A DNA stretch of 64,000 bases from a virus, in the IMG/VR virus record IMGVR_UViG_3300032307_000117, positions 1 through 64,000 of that record. One strand, given 5' to 3'. Within the stretch, counting starts at the first letter, position 1; each line of letters starts with the position of its first letter. The notes under the pieces are model-generated. The model saw only the letters and a program-made list of their open reading frames with translations, was not told where the DNA came from and ran no database searches. The position numbers were made by a program, and so were the translations under genes. Below are positions 18,185 to 29,600 of this stretch, one piece after another.

Positions 18185-18730
18185 CTAAATAGATTCACTC
18201 CAAATCGGAATGAATCTGCCGTCTTCTGTTCTCGTATAAGTCAGTATACCATCACCCATACGCCTTGTCAACTCCTGACGTGTTGGGGTTATATCATTTG
18301 TAATAAGCTTATCTTTCCTTGGTCTACCCTGATGGTAAGAGGCAAGGATGTCACGGATTTCTCTGACCTGTGATTCAGAGTAGTAGGACCTAACCTGCCA
18401 GCCCCTCTCTCCGCCCTTCTGGGAGCCCATAGGAAAGGGAATGACGCCTCTTTTCATCAAACTAGGCATATACTTCTTGTGCCTGTTTACAAGGTCTGCA
18501 GTCTGTCCTACGGTATAGGCTCTTTCCCTGTTCTTCTTAAAATCACTAATAAGACAGCTTTCAATCTGGTCTTTGGTTATGTTGTAAACAGACATAATTC
18601 CATTAGACTTATTCAGGTGATGGATCCTTACAAGGTCACCATTTAAGAACCAGACCTTTTTGTTGCCAGGAATTACTGGAGCCTCGTTATATTTTTCTTC
18701 TTCTATTGATCGCTTATCGTTGGCTGCCAA
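18185..18730 (-). CDS. MerR-like helix-turn-helix DNA-binding protein
   Basis: The 181-residue protein has a central winged helix-turn-helix resembling MerR-type domains: YTVGQTADLVNRHKKYMPSLM, then a wing-like GWQVRSYYSESQVREIRDIL. A basic patch (GRPRKDK) follows. The only in-frame start is TTG at 18730, with AAAGGCGGGG about 8 bases upstream. It lies at the junction between tail and replication genes, a natural place for a regulator or an origin-binding protein. No drug- or metal-sensor domain is seen. Confidence 0.65.
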   Translation of the reverse strand: MAANDKRSIEEEKYNEAPVIPGNKKVWFLNGDLVRIHHLNKSNGIMSVYNITKDQIESCLISDFKKNRERAYTVGQTADLVNRHKKYMPSLMKRGVIPFPMGSQKGGERGWQVRSYYSESQVREIRDILASYHQGRPRKDKLITNDITPTRQELTRRMGDGILTYTRTEDGRFIPIWSESI

Positions 18731-18747
18731 AACATACCCCGCCTTTA

Positions 18748-19191
18748 TTAGTTAGGGATTCCAATTGCAATTAGGTTTACGCCAGCAGATACGTCTCCGC
18801 TAATATTAAATTTAACTAGCCCATCAATAGATGATGTGGTTACTCCAGTTATTACAACTGAAACGTCTTTACCAGCTGAAGTATTTCCAATATTCACTAG
18901 TGTAGCTGTAACAATTGGCGGATACTTAAAGTCTGTTGGAAAGCTGTATGAAAAGGTCTTTTCGTTTCCTGCGTTTACTGAGCTGTTGTTTGCTACCTGC
19001 ACGAACCCTGCAATAAATCTTGCCTCTGAGGCCCTAACGCTTTGCTTGCCCGCACTTGGGGTGTCAACAGTTACATACTTATAAACTGCTGGAGAAATCT
19101 CCGACGACATCTCATTAACTGCATTAACAATCTGAGCAACATAAGTCAAGTCTAGTGGTTGCCCACGCTCTGGTACTGGTATTCTTGCCAT
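18748..19191 (-). CDS. Minor tail protein with H-type-lectin-like C-terminal domain
   Basis: The 147-residue protein begins with an extended segment (MARIPVPERGQPLDLTYV) and a short helix. It ends with a beta-sandwich-like domain whose FPTDFKYPPIVTATLVN stretch matches the pattern of H-type lectin domains in phage tails. It is the last of the tail genes in transcription order and has a strong TAGGAG site. A role at the tail tip in carbohydrate contact is plausible but inferred. Confidence 0.6.
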   Translation of the reverse strand: MARIPVPERGQPLDLTYVAQIVNAVNEMSSEISPAVYKYVTVDTPSAGKQSVRASEARFIAGFVQVANNSSVNAGNEKTFSYSFPTDFKYPPIVTATLVNIGNTSAGKDVSVVITGVTTSSIDGLVKFNISGDVSAGVNLIAIGIPN

Positions 19192-19214
19192 TTTTCTCCT
19201 ATATTATTATATCA

Positions 19215-19724
19215 TTAAATCGTTGTGTTAGCTTTAGAGTATACCTTTAAAAAGGCGTCTGGAGCATCTGATCTGGTCACTGGATTGCCAACGACATATA
19301 TCTCAACATCTAGCCTATTAGGCTGGTCTTCTTGATCCACGCCATTGATAAAGTAGGTATCTACTGGAATAATTGTTAGGCTGGTTCCTTCGATTCTTTC
19401 AAAGTATGTCCAGTCTCCCGCATCACTCTTATGCCACCTAAGCCAAACATCGTATTGTAAAGCTTTTCTAACAATATTATTATTCTTTTTAATTGTTACT
19501 GGATTCCAGATGATCAGGACGTGACCAGCATTCTTTTCTACCAGCAATTGACCATATGGCACTAATTCATACTCTGGTTTAATATTATATACTGGAGACC
19601 AGTGAGAGGCCCTGTTTCGGTCTTCAGAAATTATTCGATACCTAACGCTGTATGCCTCAGTCTGAGTATTTACTGGTGGAAGGTTTGCTTGTAAAACTAC
19701 CGCCTTTTTTACAACATCTGCCAT
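19215..19724 (-). CDS. Minor tail protein, fibronectin-III-like
   Basis: The 169-residue beta-rich protein carries a fibronectin type III-like strand pattern (HVLIIWNPVTIKKNN, ALQYDVWLRWHKS, TSLTIIPVD). Such domains decorate tail-tip proteins and bind surface sugars weakly. It is adjacent to other minor tail genes and overlaps the upstream start region by one base. No enzyme motif is seen. Confidence 0.55.
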   Translation of the reverse strand: MADVVKKAVVLQANLPPVNTQTEAYSVRYRIISEDRNRASHWSPVYNIKPEYELVPYGQLLVEKNAGHVLIIWNPVTIKKNNNIVRKALQYDVWLRWHKSDAGDWTYFERIEGTSLTIIPVDTYFINGVDQEDQPNRLDVEIYVVGNPVTRSDAPDAFLKVYSKANTTI

Positions 19725-20878
19725 TAGATTACATCCATTGCAAATCTAAACTCAATAAAGTTTGTAGTGTTGGCAAGCTTAGTAATTGTTCTGGCTTCCT
19801 GAGTTCTTACAGTTGAATACCCAGTAAGACCATATAGTGGATTTTCAGAAGTGGTGTTTTCCAGTCTTAGCGCATCCAAGAAAACATAGAAGTCACTTGA
19901 AACAGCTCCACCATTTACAACTGAAGCATAGATTTTTACAACATCCACAGAATTCCAGGTAAACCCAGCACTCTTAAACAGATCCTCAATCTTTTTGCTA
20001 ACAACAACATATCTATTCTGGGCAAAGTCATGTTGTCCAGTTCCAGTTCCATTTTGTAGGTTAACCTCAAATCTAGCAAACTCAATATTCTCTGGAACAG
20101 AAGAATCTGAAGATGCAAACTCTAGCAAGATTCTAACAGTGTCTGGCACTTGAGAAGTGTTGGCATCTTTGCTAACAACAGAGAAAGCAAGCCTTAGCTC
20201 ATCAGTTGGGGCACTCTTGTTTAGGTCAATAACTAGTCCAGTAATGTGAATGTGATTAGACTGATTTCCAGGAGATATGTCTGTTGGAATTAGGTGTCCG
20301 TCACCATCTGGAACAAGGCTTGAATCATCTCCACGAATAACTATTGTATTGTTCAAGAACCTGGTGGTTTCGTACCTTGCAATTCTTTCTGGTCTAGAAA
20401 AAATTCTATTGTCTGGGTTTGTCTGGAAAACCTGTAGGCCAGTCTCAATCTGTCCATCCTCGTTCTCCTCGTCAAGTGGCCCGTAAAGCTGTGGAATGGA
20501 AGTTGCAGCCTGTGCGGTGTGATATTCCCATCTTTCATTCTGACCAAAAGAATATATCATCTTGCTGTCATTGTCTCTTGCAGATGGATTTGATCCAGCA
20601 GAATAGATACCAATTTCGGTAATCTCATATCTTTCTTCTGTTGGTAGCTCTGCAGTTAATACAACTTTTGACATGCCTTCTTCGTTCACGTATCCCCTGG
20701 AAATAATTGGAACACGGAACATCTCGAAGTCTAGGTTTTTCTTGGCAGAGTAATCTAGCAGTTCACCGTCAGATGCGATTGGCTTAGGGCCACAGCCCAC
20801 AGCAATGTAAGAGGCATAGGCTGGTGCCTGCCCAATCAAGTATTTGGCTAATATGTTTTTGCCTGTATTTGTTATCAT
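19724..20878 (-). CDS. Minor tail protein, fibre-attachment-like
   Basis: The 384-residue protein begins MITNTGKNILAKYLIGQAPAYASYIAVGCG and has YEITEIGIYSA, a pattern typical of the N-terminal domain of phage tail-collar and fibre proteins that dock to the baseplate. The rest is beta-rich (HIHITGLVIDLN, VVKIYASVVNGG) and could form a jelly-roll. A GAGGAAG site precedes the ATG, which overlaps the upstream stop. Confidence 0.6.
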   Translation of the reverse strand: MITNTGKNILAKYLIGQAPAYASYIAVGCGPKPIASDGELLDYSAKKNLDFEMFRVPIISRGYVNEEGMSKVVLTAELPTEERYEITEIGIYSAGSNPSARDNDSKMIYSFGQNERWEYHTAQAATSIPQLYGPLDEENEDGQIETGLQVFQTNPDNRIFSRPERIARYETTRFLNNTIVIRGDDSSLVPDGDGHLIPTDISPGNQSNHIHITGLVIDLNKSAPTDELRLAFSVVSKDANTSQVPDTVRILLEFASSDSSVPENIEFARFEVNLQNGTGTGQHDFAQNRYVVVSKKIEDLFKSAGFTWNSVDVVKIYASVVNGGAVSSDFYVFLDALRLENTTSENPLYGLTGYSTVRTQEARTITKLANTTNFIEFRFAMDVI

Positions 20879-21408
20879 GGTGCTTCCTCTATATCTACAT
20901 ATATTGTATCACTAAGTCGATCTTCTGAGGCCAATATCTGGACCTCTATTTGATACCCAGGATTTATGTTAATGACCTCTATATTTAGGTTTCCATTATT
21001 ATCTAAATAAACAATCTTGTTCTTATTTGGATTTGCTGGATCTTCTGGTTCATCTATCTGGATATTTGGTAGATAGTTTTCAAGCTTAATTGGAAAGTTA
21101 TTGAAAAAGGCAGAAGAATTCTGTGGTGAGAAAAGAATGTTCTGGGAGTTATACTGTAGGGCAATATCGTTTATGTTTTTAATAGGCTGGTTTATTACGT
21201 CCTGTCCATTAATAATATCATTGCGTGAAATACTGAGCAGTTCCTGTCCTCCGATGTCTTCAAAGAGTAGGTCTGCCATTATTTCTACTTCGATGCCCTC
21301 CTGGTCAAACAGGATTAGATCTGGAGTTGCTGGCTTTACTGGTTGTTCACGTGTCCTAGTTTTTAACTCTGGAATAATCGGAAATGGCATTATTCTAAAT
21401 TCACCCAT
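20875..21408 (-). CDS. Unknown baseplate-region protein
   Basis: The 177-residue protein is Pro-, Asn- and Ile-rich with an acidic C-terminus and short repeated hydrophobic strands. It has no motif that I recognise. It lies between the hub-like protein and the fibre-attachment protein, so a baseplate or tail-tip part is likely. The first ATG (21408) has no ribosome-binding site, but an in-frame ATG six codons later has GGGTGA upstream, so the true start may be 21390. Confidence 0.5.
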   Translation of the reverse strand: MGEFRIMPFPIIPELKTRTREQPVKPATPDLILFDQEGIEVEIMADLLFEDIGGQELLSISRNDIINGQDVINQPIKNINDIALQYNSQNILFSPQNSSAFFNNFPIKLENYLPNIQIDEPEDPANPNKNKIVYLDNNGNLNIEVININPGYQIEVQILASEDRLSDTIYVDIEEAP

Positions 21409-21411
21409 TTA

Positions 21412-24400
21412 CTAAACTACCTCACTTAAGTATGCCGTTATTTCTGGCCCTGATCCATTATTTGAATACTCTATATTGTATACCACAAACTTAGATTCTG
21501 GAGATAAAACCTGGTCTACGTTTGCATCCGACTTGTAATTAATATTTACAATATCTCCTAGCTGAAGTGTAGACGCACCAAATAGCCTAATTCCAACGGC
21601 CATCCTTGGCTTCATGATTTTTGATATTATCCATCCCATCAAATCGTTAGCGTCATCCTGGGTTTGAATGTATGGAGTGTCAAGCGTGAACTCTCTCTTG
21701 CCATATGTAATTCTGCTATTTTTTATGTCCTGGTATTCTTTCTTTTCTTTAATTGGAGAGATGACCAGGTTTGAGCCAACGGTTTGTGGATTTGAAAAAT
21801 CTCCACGCTTAGAGAAGTAGTCGTCTACTGTAAGCTCCTGTGGCGAAGACTGGGTAAAGGTAATGCCCTGAATTCTTAAGTAATTTCCAGTAGTCTCATC
21901 TAGGCTAATAGCAGTATCAGTAGAGTTAAAGATTAAGAACTCTGCACCATACGCACCAGGAATATAGCCAGATACTGTATATCCCTTTATGGAATTAAAA
22001 GTTGGTGAAATCTTTGAGTATAGAGCTGGATACGCCTTGTCATACTTTACGTTAAGGTATGAAGCTTCCCTCATAATAGTGCCAAACTCTTCAAAATACA
22101 TATTGTATCTTGGCGGTTCGAGTGGGCTAATGCCAGAAAGATATGTTGACTGAATCATTCCACTCATAGCGTATTTTCTAAATGCTTCGTTTAAGTCTAT
22201 CTCTGGATCTTGGAATGCAGAGTTAACTGGTGTATTTATAGATGCCCCAGTATTTTGACTATAGTTATTTGCAAGAGCATAAAGGTTTTCAAACATTACC
22301 CTGGATGATCCACGTACAAATAATCCCATGTTGTTGTAAACTGGTAGGGGATTTTCATCATCTACTGTGGCTACAAGCTTATTGTTGATGTATAGGAAGA
22401 ATCTTCTCTTTGTGCCTATGTTTTGATACTCTACTGCTAAATCGTAGACGGTTGGATTCTCTTCTCCAGTCATACGATACTGGCCAGTAAAAATTCCATT
22501 GTCTACAATTATCTTAGATAGTCCAGACCAAAGTTTAATCGGTAGGGCCTTATCGTCTCTCGTAAGCTCCCACTTGTAGTTTATCACTTCGTCAGTTTCT
22601 GGATCTGTGTAGCTTCCACCAATATTAGTAACAAGGTAGTAGCCATTTTGCTCTGTATTTGGAGCCTGATCCTCAACTAAAACCCTGTCTCCTATTTGTG
22701 CAGTATTTCCATTTATTATGAGCTCTTGTCCTGGAACCTTGCTTGTTAGGGTATTTACTTCATAAATTCCATCGATAGCAAATCCGCCAGTGTCATAGGT
22801 AAACGAAACATTTTCTTTTACTTTATAAAACACAATATTAAATATATCTGAAGTAGAAGAGTATGACTCTACGTTGTTTTCTGTTAGGGCAGCAATTTCA
22901 AAGTAGTAGCCAACATTTGTTTCTGGATTAACCATGACAGCTAGCCCGCCAGAAGCACCGCTAATATTTATATTTTGGTCTGGTGTATTATTTGCAGATG
23001 ATGTCTGACCATTATTGTTCTGGCTTTCTAGTGATTCCGATATACCGCCAGTTGCTGTGTAGTATGTTGTACTTCCAATAGGTGTCTGGCCACGCACCCT
23101 GCTGTTTTCAATTTTACCAATAATGCGCATTCTTGTTCCAAAATGCCTAAATGATTTATTTAACGGCTTAAAAACATAAGAGATAAAGTCGACTGGCTTT
23201 TCAGTTGTTGCAAAGGTTGGACCATTCATTACCAAGGCTGATGACTGAACTGTTCCACTTTGAGTAGAGTAAAGACTTGCTACATCTGACTCTTTAGAGA
23301 AGGAGTTGCTAAAGAAGTTTTTTATGATTCCGTTTCTTGTTGTCTTTTCTGCAAGAGTGTTGTTGACTCCAGCGTGACCAATATCGGATTCAAGCGCATC
23401 TGTGCCAGAGACTAGGTAGTTAAAGTCCATAGTGCAGCCACGAATATTTTGATTGCTTGACCAGTAGTTATCTAGTCCAGCTTTGTGAGCTACTAGGTCG
23501 GTGCCAAACTGTTTTCTACCGTGCTTTGCAACAGGTCCATTTTGCAACCTAGTAATTCCGTTTATTATCTCATAGTTTGGCTCTGAGTAAATTCTTACCA
23601 GTCCTGTTGGGTATATCTTTCCGTTAAACGGAATCTTTGAAAAGTAGTTCTGGTATTCTTGAGTGCTAGAAATCCAGACGTTATTCTCTAACTGATTTGT
23701 TTCTGGATTAAATATTCCAGCTCCTGGTACGCTATATTGCACAGCATCATACCTTATAATTTCTCCATTAGCATAGAAGTAGCCGTTATAGCGTGTTATC
23801 CAATACACACCTTCTCCCAGATCCATAACGTTGTTGACCACTCTGTGATTTACAACCTGTGGCAAATCTGCAGCAAGATCTGAGTTAAGTGGTATTGCAG
23901 CTAAAACGTATGATGACTGATTGCTTGCCTCCTCATTGATTGATTTGGTGGCTTCTGTTCCGCTAATTTCCCAGAGTAGCGCTGGCTTATAAATCCAGGT
24001 TTTGTCTCTGTCAATCATGCTTGCTTGTTTTATTGAACTATATGACCTTTGAATGTATCTGGATGTATAGGTTATCTTTCCATCATTGTATACCAAATTT
24101 GGCTGGAATGAAATATCTTCAATGTTGGCAAGAGATGTGTTAGTTGCTTTATTCTTATATGCGCCCTCAGATATGCTGTCTTTAGATCCATATAGCGTCA
24201 TATCGATTTCACGCTGGCCCTCGGATGGCAGAATGTATTCTTTGCTCATCATAACAAAATTGTTGTATTCGTCAAAGAACATGGCTGTCTGTGTTGATAC
24301 CGCAATATTTTCTAATGCCTGTGCTATAGAGGTGTCTGGGCCAACGAAAAAGTATGGGATTACGACCTCTGTGTCTTCTTCGTTTCTTTTAAATACATAA

Positions 24401-26049
24401 TTTGAAAATCCAATAGAATCTAGCAATAGAGCAACGGCATAGCTAACAGACGCATTTTGAATTAGTATTTCTGGAGCAGTTATTGATTCAAAATAGAATA
24501 GAAGATCCCTAAGCTCTAGGTCAACTTGCCTATCTAGTGAATTAGTTTCTGGAAATCCATCTGCGTATAAAACCTTTATAGGAATAAAAAAGTCTTCTGT
24601 TTTGCCTGGCGAAACCTCCACGTCTTTAACTACTTCAAATAGTTTGATTTGTAGGTTTTGGCCAGAATATTTAGAGATAATACTGTTAGTATTATTTTTA
24701 TTAAATGCCTGGTCATAGTCAAAGATACTCAACCTTCCAGTAGCTGCCAATAATTGTCCGACTGGCATTCCGCTTAGACCTAGGTCTGATGCTGGCTTGG
24801 TAGCAGAAAACGATATAGTCCTATCTGATAGATCGGCAGTTAGTCTCGGAGACATTTCTATTAGGTCTAGGGTAGAGTCGTACACATTCATGGTGTCTAC
24901 TACAATTCTGATGCCCTGAATATATTCGAACTCTCTATATTTCTTTTCTGTGCTTGTGCCAGTAATATATTCTGGTGGCGATACAAACTGTTTGACTGTG
25001 GCAGTCCTACTGTCAATTTCATCTTGTGATAAATACCAGCCATAGCTTGGTACGAATGTCTCGTATTCAGACCCCATCCAAACATGATAGGTTCCTAAGC
25101 TAGAAGCTGTAGCTCCAACCAGATAGGCGTCTCCAACTGAAGATGTCTGTGGCAGCAAAATTTCTGAAGCAACTTCACCAGCATATCTTAATATGGTTTT
25201 GTATTTATCTGGAATGTTTAATCCATAGGATATTTCCACATAGCCATCAATGCCAACTATTGGCTGACCGTTTATTCTAGACGAGTTCTCGTCAAAGGAA
25301 ATTGCGTCTGTCCAAATATTATTATTAAGATACTGAATCTTCCATCTTTTTGGAGTTCTCTGATTGTTAAATCCAAAAAATGGGTCCTCAAAAGATTGGA
25401 AAGAATTGCCAAATGGGCCGAGATCAACTGAACCAACGCCAGTCTGCATTTTTACAACAATTCTGTTTACTGGGATTTGCTCTTTATAGACTATATATGG
25501 TGCGGCATCGCTAATGTAAAACTGATTATTTACTTTCTTATTGGCAATTCCAAACTCCTGGCCACCCTCAGTTCTGTATGAAGTCCAGTATTTAAACTTA
25601 TCATCTTTGCTAGCCATATAAAATCTTGGTCTTTTTACAAGATCTATGTTTGAGTGGTGAGAAAACTGTGTGTCAAAGTAACGCAGCTTATTGATTCCAG
25701 ATCTTGGCCTAAACCTATTGAAGCAATCTTCTAATGAATAAAGAAGCTTTTCTTTTTCTTTTGGAGATATGAATGGGGCTGGAGGTACATTGTCGTTACC
25801 CATACCGCCGTCAATAACAATGTCTGCATCTGTAGCGCCAGTATAAAAATTACCCTCGTCATTTTCATCAAAGTTATTAGGGATTGTTCGATAAACTGAT
25901 GACACTGGGTCTGTTGGCCTATAGCGATAGTTTCCCAACCTAAAAATATTTTCTGCAATATTCAGGTTCCATTCTGCTATGACTGCAGACTCTACCTTTA
26001 TTGTTGAAGATGTTTCTAGGTGATTTTGTAAGTTGACATCTTTAAACAT
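21412..26049 (-). CDS. Large tail hub/tip protein with LamG-like insert
   Basis: This 1545-residue protein follows the tape measure and distal tail genes in order, where the tail-associated hub is usual. The C-terminal ~120 residues (DANDLMGWIISKIMKPRMAVGIRLFGASTLQLGDIVNI) match the pattern of hub domains that ring the tail tube exit. The middle has a LamG/concanavalin-like section ending KLVATVDDENPLPVYNNMGLFVRG. The N-terminal third is beta-rich. No peptidase or lysozyme catalytic motif is evident. It probably contacts the host and opens the tail. Confidence 0.65.
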   Translation of the reverse strand: MFKDVNLQNHLETSSTIKVESAVIAEWNLNIAENIFRLGNYRYRPTDPVSSVYRTIPNNFDENDEGNFYTGATDADIVIDGGMGNDNVPPAPFISPKEKEKLLYSLEDCFNRFRPRSGINKLRYFDTQFSHHSNIDLVKRPRFYMASKDDKFKYWTSYRTEGGQEFGIANKKVNNQFYISDAAPYIVYKEQIPVNRIVVKMQTGVGSVDLGPFGNSFQSFEDPFFGFNNQRTPKRWKIQYLNNNIWTDAISFDENSSRINGQPIVGIDGYVEISYGLNIPDKYKTILRYAGEVASEILLPQTSSVGDAYLVGATASSLGTYHVWMGSEYETFVPSYGWYLSQDEIDSRTATVKQFVSPPEYITGTSTEKKYREFEYIQGIRIVVDTMNVYDSTLDLIEMSPRLTADLSDRTISFSATKPASDLGLSGMPVGQLLAATGRLSIFDYDQAFNKNNTNSIISKYSGQNLQIKLFEVVKDVEVSPGKTEDFFIPIKVLYADGFPETNSLDRQVDLELRDLLFYFESITAPEILIQNASVSYAVALLLDSIGFSNYVFKRNEEDTEVVIPYFFVGPDTSIAQALENIAVSTQTAMFFDEYNNFVMMSKEYILPSEGQREIDMTLYGSKDSISEGAYKNKATNTSLANIEDISFQPNLVYNDGKITYTSRYIQRSYSSIKQASMIDRDKTWIYKPALLWEISGTEATKSINEEASNQSSYVLAAIPLNSDLAADLPQVVNHRVVNNVMDLGEGVYWITRYNGYFYANGEIIRYDAVQYSVPGAGIFNPETNQLENNVWISSTQEYQNYFSKIPFNGKIYPTGLVRIYSEPNYEIINGITRLQNGPVAKHGRKQFGTDLVAHKAGLDNYWSSNQNIRGCTMDFNYLVSGTDALESDIGHAGVNNTLAEKTTRNGIIKNFFSNSFSKESDVASLYSTQSGTVQSSALVMNGPTFATTEKPVDFISYVFKPLNKSFRHFGTRMRIIGKIENSRVRGQTPIGSTTYYTATGGISESLESQNNNGQTSSANNTPDQNINISGASGGLAVMVNPETNVGYYFEIAALTENNVESYSSTSDIFNIVFYKVKENVSFTYDTGGFAIDGIYEVNTLTSKVPGQELIINGNTAQIGDRVLVEDQAPNTEQNGYYLVTNIGGSYTDPETDEVINYKWELTRDDKALPIKLWSGLSKIIVDNGIFTGQYRMTGEENPTVYDLAVEYQNIGTKRRFFLYINNKLVATVDDENPLPVYNNMGLFVRGSSRVMFENLYALANNYSQNTGASINTPVNSAFQDPEIDLNEAFRKYAMSGMIQSTYLSGISPLEPPRYNMYFEEFGTIMREASYLNVKYDKAYPALYSKISPTFNSIKGYTVSGYIPGAYGAEFLIFNSTDTAISLDETTGNYLRIQGITFTQSSPQELTVDDYFSKRGDFSNPQTVGSNLVISPIKEKKEYQDIKNSRITYGKREFTLDTPYIQTQDDANDLMGWIISKIMKPRMAVGIRLFGASTLQLGDIVNINYKSDANVDQVLSPESKFVVYNIEYSNNGSGPEITAYLSEVV

Positions 26050-26687
26050 TATACCTCTTCCAGGCTAAGAGATATGTTCCAAAAGTCATAGTTGCTGCCA
26101 CCACGCTTAACAACCCCGTAAGAAAAGTCTGAAAAGAATACTTCGACAACTTCATTGTATTTCTGCAGGTTTGTGTATGAACCAGCATCTCTACCAAAAT
26201 TTGTGTGCTTGTCGTATGCAAGGTATACCCAGAAAGATCCACTGTGTTTTTCGTACCAGTCTAGAATCTCTACTCCACCAGCACCACCATCTGAAGTAAA
26301 TTCCTGAGTGTTGTTCTTGTAGTATTGAGATCTTCCCTCTTCATCAAATCCAGGATATGATGTGTACGATCTTGATGGCAACATATCCCAAGAAGCAGAA
26401 ATCTCTAGCTTGTCAGCAATATGATAGGACCTCATCCTACCATTTACCATTCGTTTCCTGTTTTCAATTCTGTTTACGTTAAAGCCAAGCTCTGCCCTAT
26501 TGTCGTCTGAAAGGATTAAGAATTGATCTAGATCTGATGCAGATGCACCCTCTGTTGTTTCTTGGTTAACCTCAAGACCGTTTGGCACATAGAAACCATC
26601 AATAATCGTTCCTGGATTGTCTGCAAATAGCAAGGCCTGTGGACGCTGATATCTTTTTCTACCAGACATGTATTCAAGGGTGGACAT
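26049..26687 (-). CDS. Distal tail protein candidate
   Basis: The 212-residue protein follows the tape measure gene by a one-base overlap, the usual place of the distal tail (Dit-like) protein in siphoviruses. It is beta-rich (HIADKLEISASWDMLPSRSY, SYGVVKRGGSNYDFWNISLSLEEV), and the last segment is a typical end of a Dit/tail-tube-like beta domain. No carbohydrate-binding insert is obvious. Assigned by order and strand pattern. Confidence 0.55.
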   Translation of the reverse strand: MSTLEYMSGRKRYQRPQALLFADNPGTIIDGFYVPNGLEVNQETTEGASASDLDQFLILSDDNRAELGFNVNRIENRKRMVNGRMRSYHIADKLEISASWDMLPSRSYTSYPGFDEEGRSQYYKNNTQEFTSDGGAGGVEILDWYEKHSGSFWVYLAYDKHTNFGRDAGSYTNLQKYNEVVEVFFSDFSYGVVKRGGSNYDFWNISLSLEEV

Positions 26688-29600
26688 TAGAACCTATTAC
26701 CCCTGATTCTCTGAGAGTCAATTCTCTTAATCTGTGTCATTACATTCCTTGCAATTTGGTCTGCGTTAGCATCTGTTTGTACGTTTACGTTGATACTATA
26801 ATTATACACTGATTCGCCAGAATATGTTCCGTTATTTATTGCCTTCATATTATCTAGGCCAAAGTTCTCAACAGCATACTTTCTCATTACAAATTCGCCA
26901 GGTGTTAGCATTGCTGGGACAATGTCGGTTCCGCCCTTGGCAAACTTTACGTTGGCTAGGCCTCCACCCGCAAACATCTTGGCAACATAGCCACCCTGGT
27001 TAAACTTAGCTGCATTAACCTTGCCAACATTAGAAATCTTATTCCACTTCTTGCCATCCCACTTCCAGGTTGCATTTGGACCAACCCAAACCTCACCCTT
27101 CTTTTTCCCATCGTGATCTGGGCCTGGCCTTGTACCCTTAAATTCGGCATTTGGCTGGCCTGCAACTGGAGCCTGAGCCCCAGTGCCCTGACTTACCAGA
27201 GGAACGTCAACCTGCGTTTCTCCTGGAGTAGCATTTTTCCATGCAGTCTTTAAGCTTTCTACCATTGCGATTGCATTAGAAATTGATTCAGTATAGCGAG
27301 TACTTCCAATTCTAGAGTTCTCTATTTCGGATTCGATTTGTTGCCAAGCTAGTCTAGTCTTATCCAAAACAGTTACGGAATCTATAAGGGCTTGTTTCTC
27401 GATGTCTGCTAATCTAATTCTTTCTTGTGCTGGCTCCAGCCTCTTTTCCTCTATAGCAAAGATTTCATCTTGCAACTTTTTAATCTCATCTTCTAGCTGC
27501 TTTCTAGTTTTGCCATTAGAAGATACTAGGGTCGCTAGCTCTTTCTCCTTTGAAAGCTCTAGGGCCTTTTGCTGAGCGTCTATGCTTGTTTGAGCCTGAG
27601 TAGCACGAAGATCTTGGGCTGCCTTTGCAGCTGCAGCAATATCTCCTCTAGATAGTGCATCTGCTACGGTAAGCTGAGCTTTTTGCTGAGCTACTAGGTC
27701 TGAGTTTATTTCTTTTATCTCACTCAGGGCCTTGCTACGGTCAGCGTACTTCTTGTTAACCACATCTTCCTGGTCTGCAATTTCCTTTATTCCAGCCTGA
27801 AGGTCATCAATTGTAAACGATATCTTATCGATATCATTCTGTGCAGCATCAATAATCTTTAGATCTGGCTGAGTCTTTACTTCAAAGTCTAGCTCTATCT
27901 TTCTTTCTTTTACTGAGATTGCATTCATTGCAGCATTAAAGCCTTCGTCAAACAGACCCTGTAAGAACTCTGGATTAAGGATTTGCTTTACTCTAGCCTG
28001 AAGAAGCTTTTGATTTTTACCGCTCAGGAATAGCTCTGTGAGTGCTGAGTCGCTAAGAATTGCCTGTCTTTCTGCAAAGCTGTAAGAGCTCTTTTCAAGA
28101 GCGTTAGCAGCCTTAGCCAAGTTGTTTGCATCTTGTGCGGCTATCTGAACTGAGGCTACATTTTGGAATTCTTTTGTTGCAGCAGTTGCAGCCTTAGTAT
28201 CTGCAATTAGCTTAGTAAGTGCAGATTCACTTATCTGCTTTCCAGCAAGCGCAGCTGCTACTCCAGCATTTTCAACAGCGTTGTAGGCCTCTTCTAGAGA
28301 TAATCCTGCAGCTACTAGCCTGTTTACTGCAACAGTCTGGTCTTTTGTCTCTTGAATGGTTCTAGCCTGATTTAGCCCAAATTCACCAACTGCAATTCTA
28401 GCATAAGCGGCCTCTCTTCTCTTACCAGCCTTAGTAAGAATTGCTGTTCCATCTTTTCCTATTTGAACAAATTTCTTTCTAGCATCTTTGCCCATGCCCA
28501 TAAGCTCATCAGCAAATGCTTCTGAAATGCCAGCTTTTGCAAGTTTTTGTCCAAGTCCGTCGAACACGTTTAGCTTAGTTCCATCGATTACACGCTTTAG
28601 CTCTTTTAGTCCACCGTTTGCATTAATTGATGCATTAGTTAGGTTCTTTAGCTTTTTAAGTGTGTCATCAATCCAGGTTGTCTTTTTAGCTCCTGCACCA
28701 GTAGTTGTTGTCTCTCCCTCAGTGTTGGTTCCAGTACCACCATCAGTTTCAGATGGTTGACCAAGGAATGCAGCCATCCGCTGTTCTGCAGTAATTCTAG
28801 ACATTGCAGTTTCGCTTCTGATGTTTTTACCTGGGCCAACCGTGTAGTACCAAGCGTCAACGGCTGTCTGGTTGTATTTTCCAATTGCAAAGTCAACAAT
28901 TAACTCTGCATTCATTGTTTTCTTTCCACCAGACAAGACATCCCAATTTGCAAGAACTGATTCCAGGATTCCCTTTGATGGACCAGCTGGCATCGTAGAT
29001 ATGAAGTTTGTCAAGACTGTCTGAGTTACTTCCTTTGGAAGACCCTTTGTGTCCTTTACTAGATTTCCGATAACTTCAGTGTTTTCGGCAGTTATTTCAA
29101 CGCCTATACCATATTCACTCTGCATGCTGTTTAGTTCAGCAAGTGCCTTTAGGTTATAGTCTATGTCTGCTTTATCTTTAGTAACAAGGCTAAAGACGGC
29201 CTCGTACTCTTTACCTTCAACCCCTGCGGCATTTAGTAATTGAATTACCTGGTTTGAATCTGCAGTTCCAACTGCTTTTACCATTAGATTAAACTTAGAG
29301 CTGATATTGCCGTTAGATTCTTTATTAGCATTAATGAGGTTTGAAATAGTGACTGGATCAAATTCGCCGCTTGCCAAACCTATCTGAAGCGTTGTCTTAA
29401 AGTCTCCCTGCTCCAACCCAGCCAGCGAACTCTTCGCTAGATCAGCAGCTGCCTTCATGGCTCCAGTTGCATTTGCAAATCTTGAATCAATCGCCAAGTT
29501 TATTGAGTCTGTGAAGCCAGATCCCATTATTCTTGCTTGCTCTACTAGAGAATCAAATACCGCTGCATTTGCTGCTTTTTGTTTTGCCAGCCCAGCATTT

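Noticed and set aside
26049-26070. TATAAT-like sequence at the 26049 gene start
   Set aside because: It overlaps the ATG itself after a GAGG ribosome-binding site and cannot serve as a -10 box for this gene.
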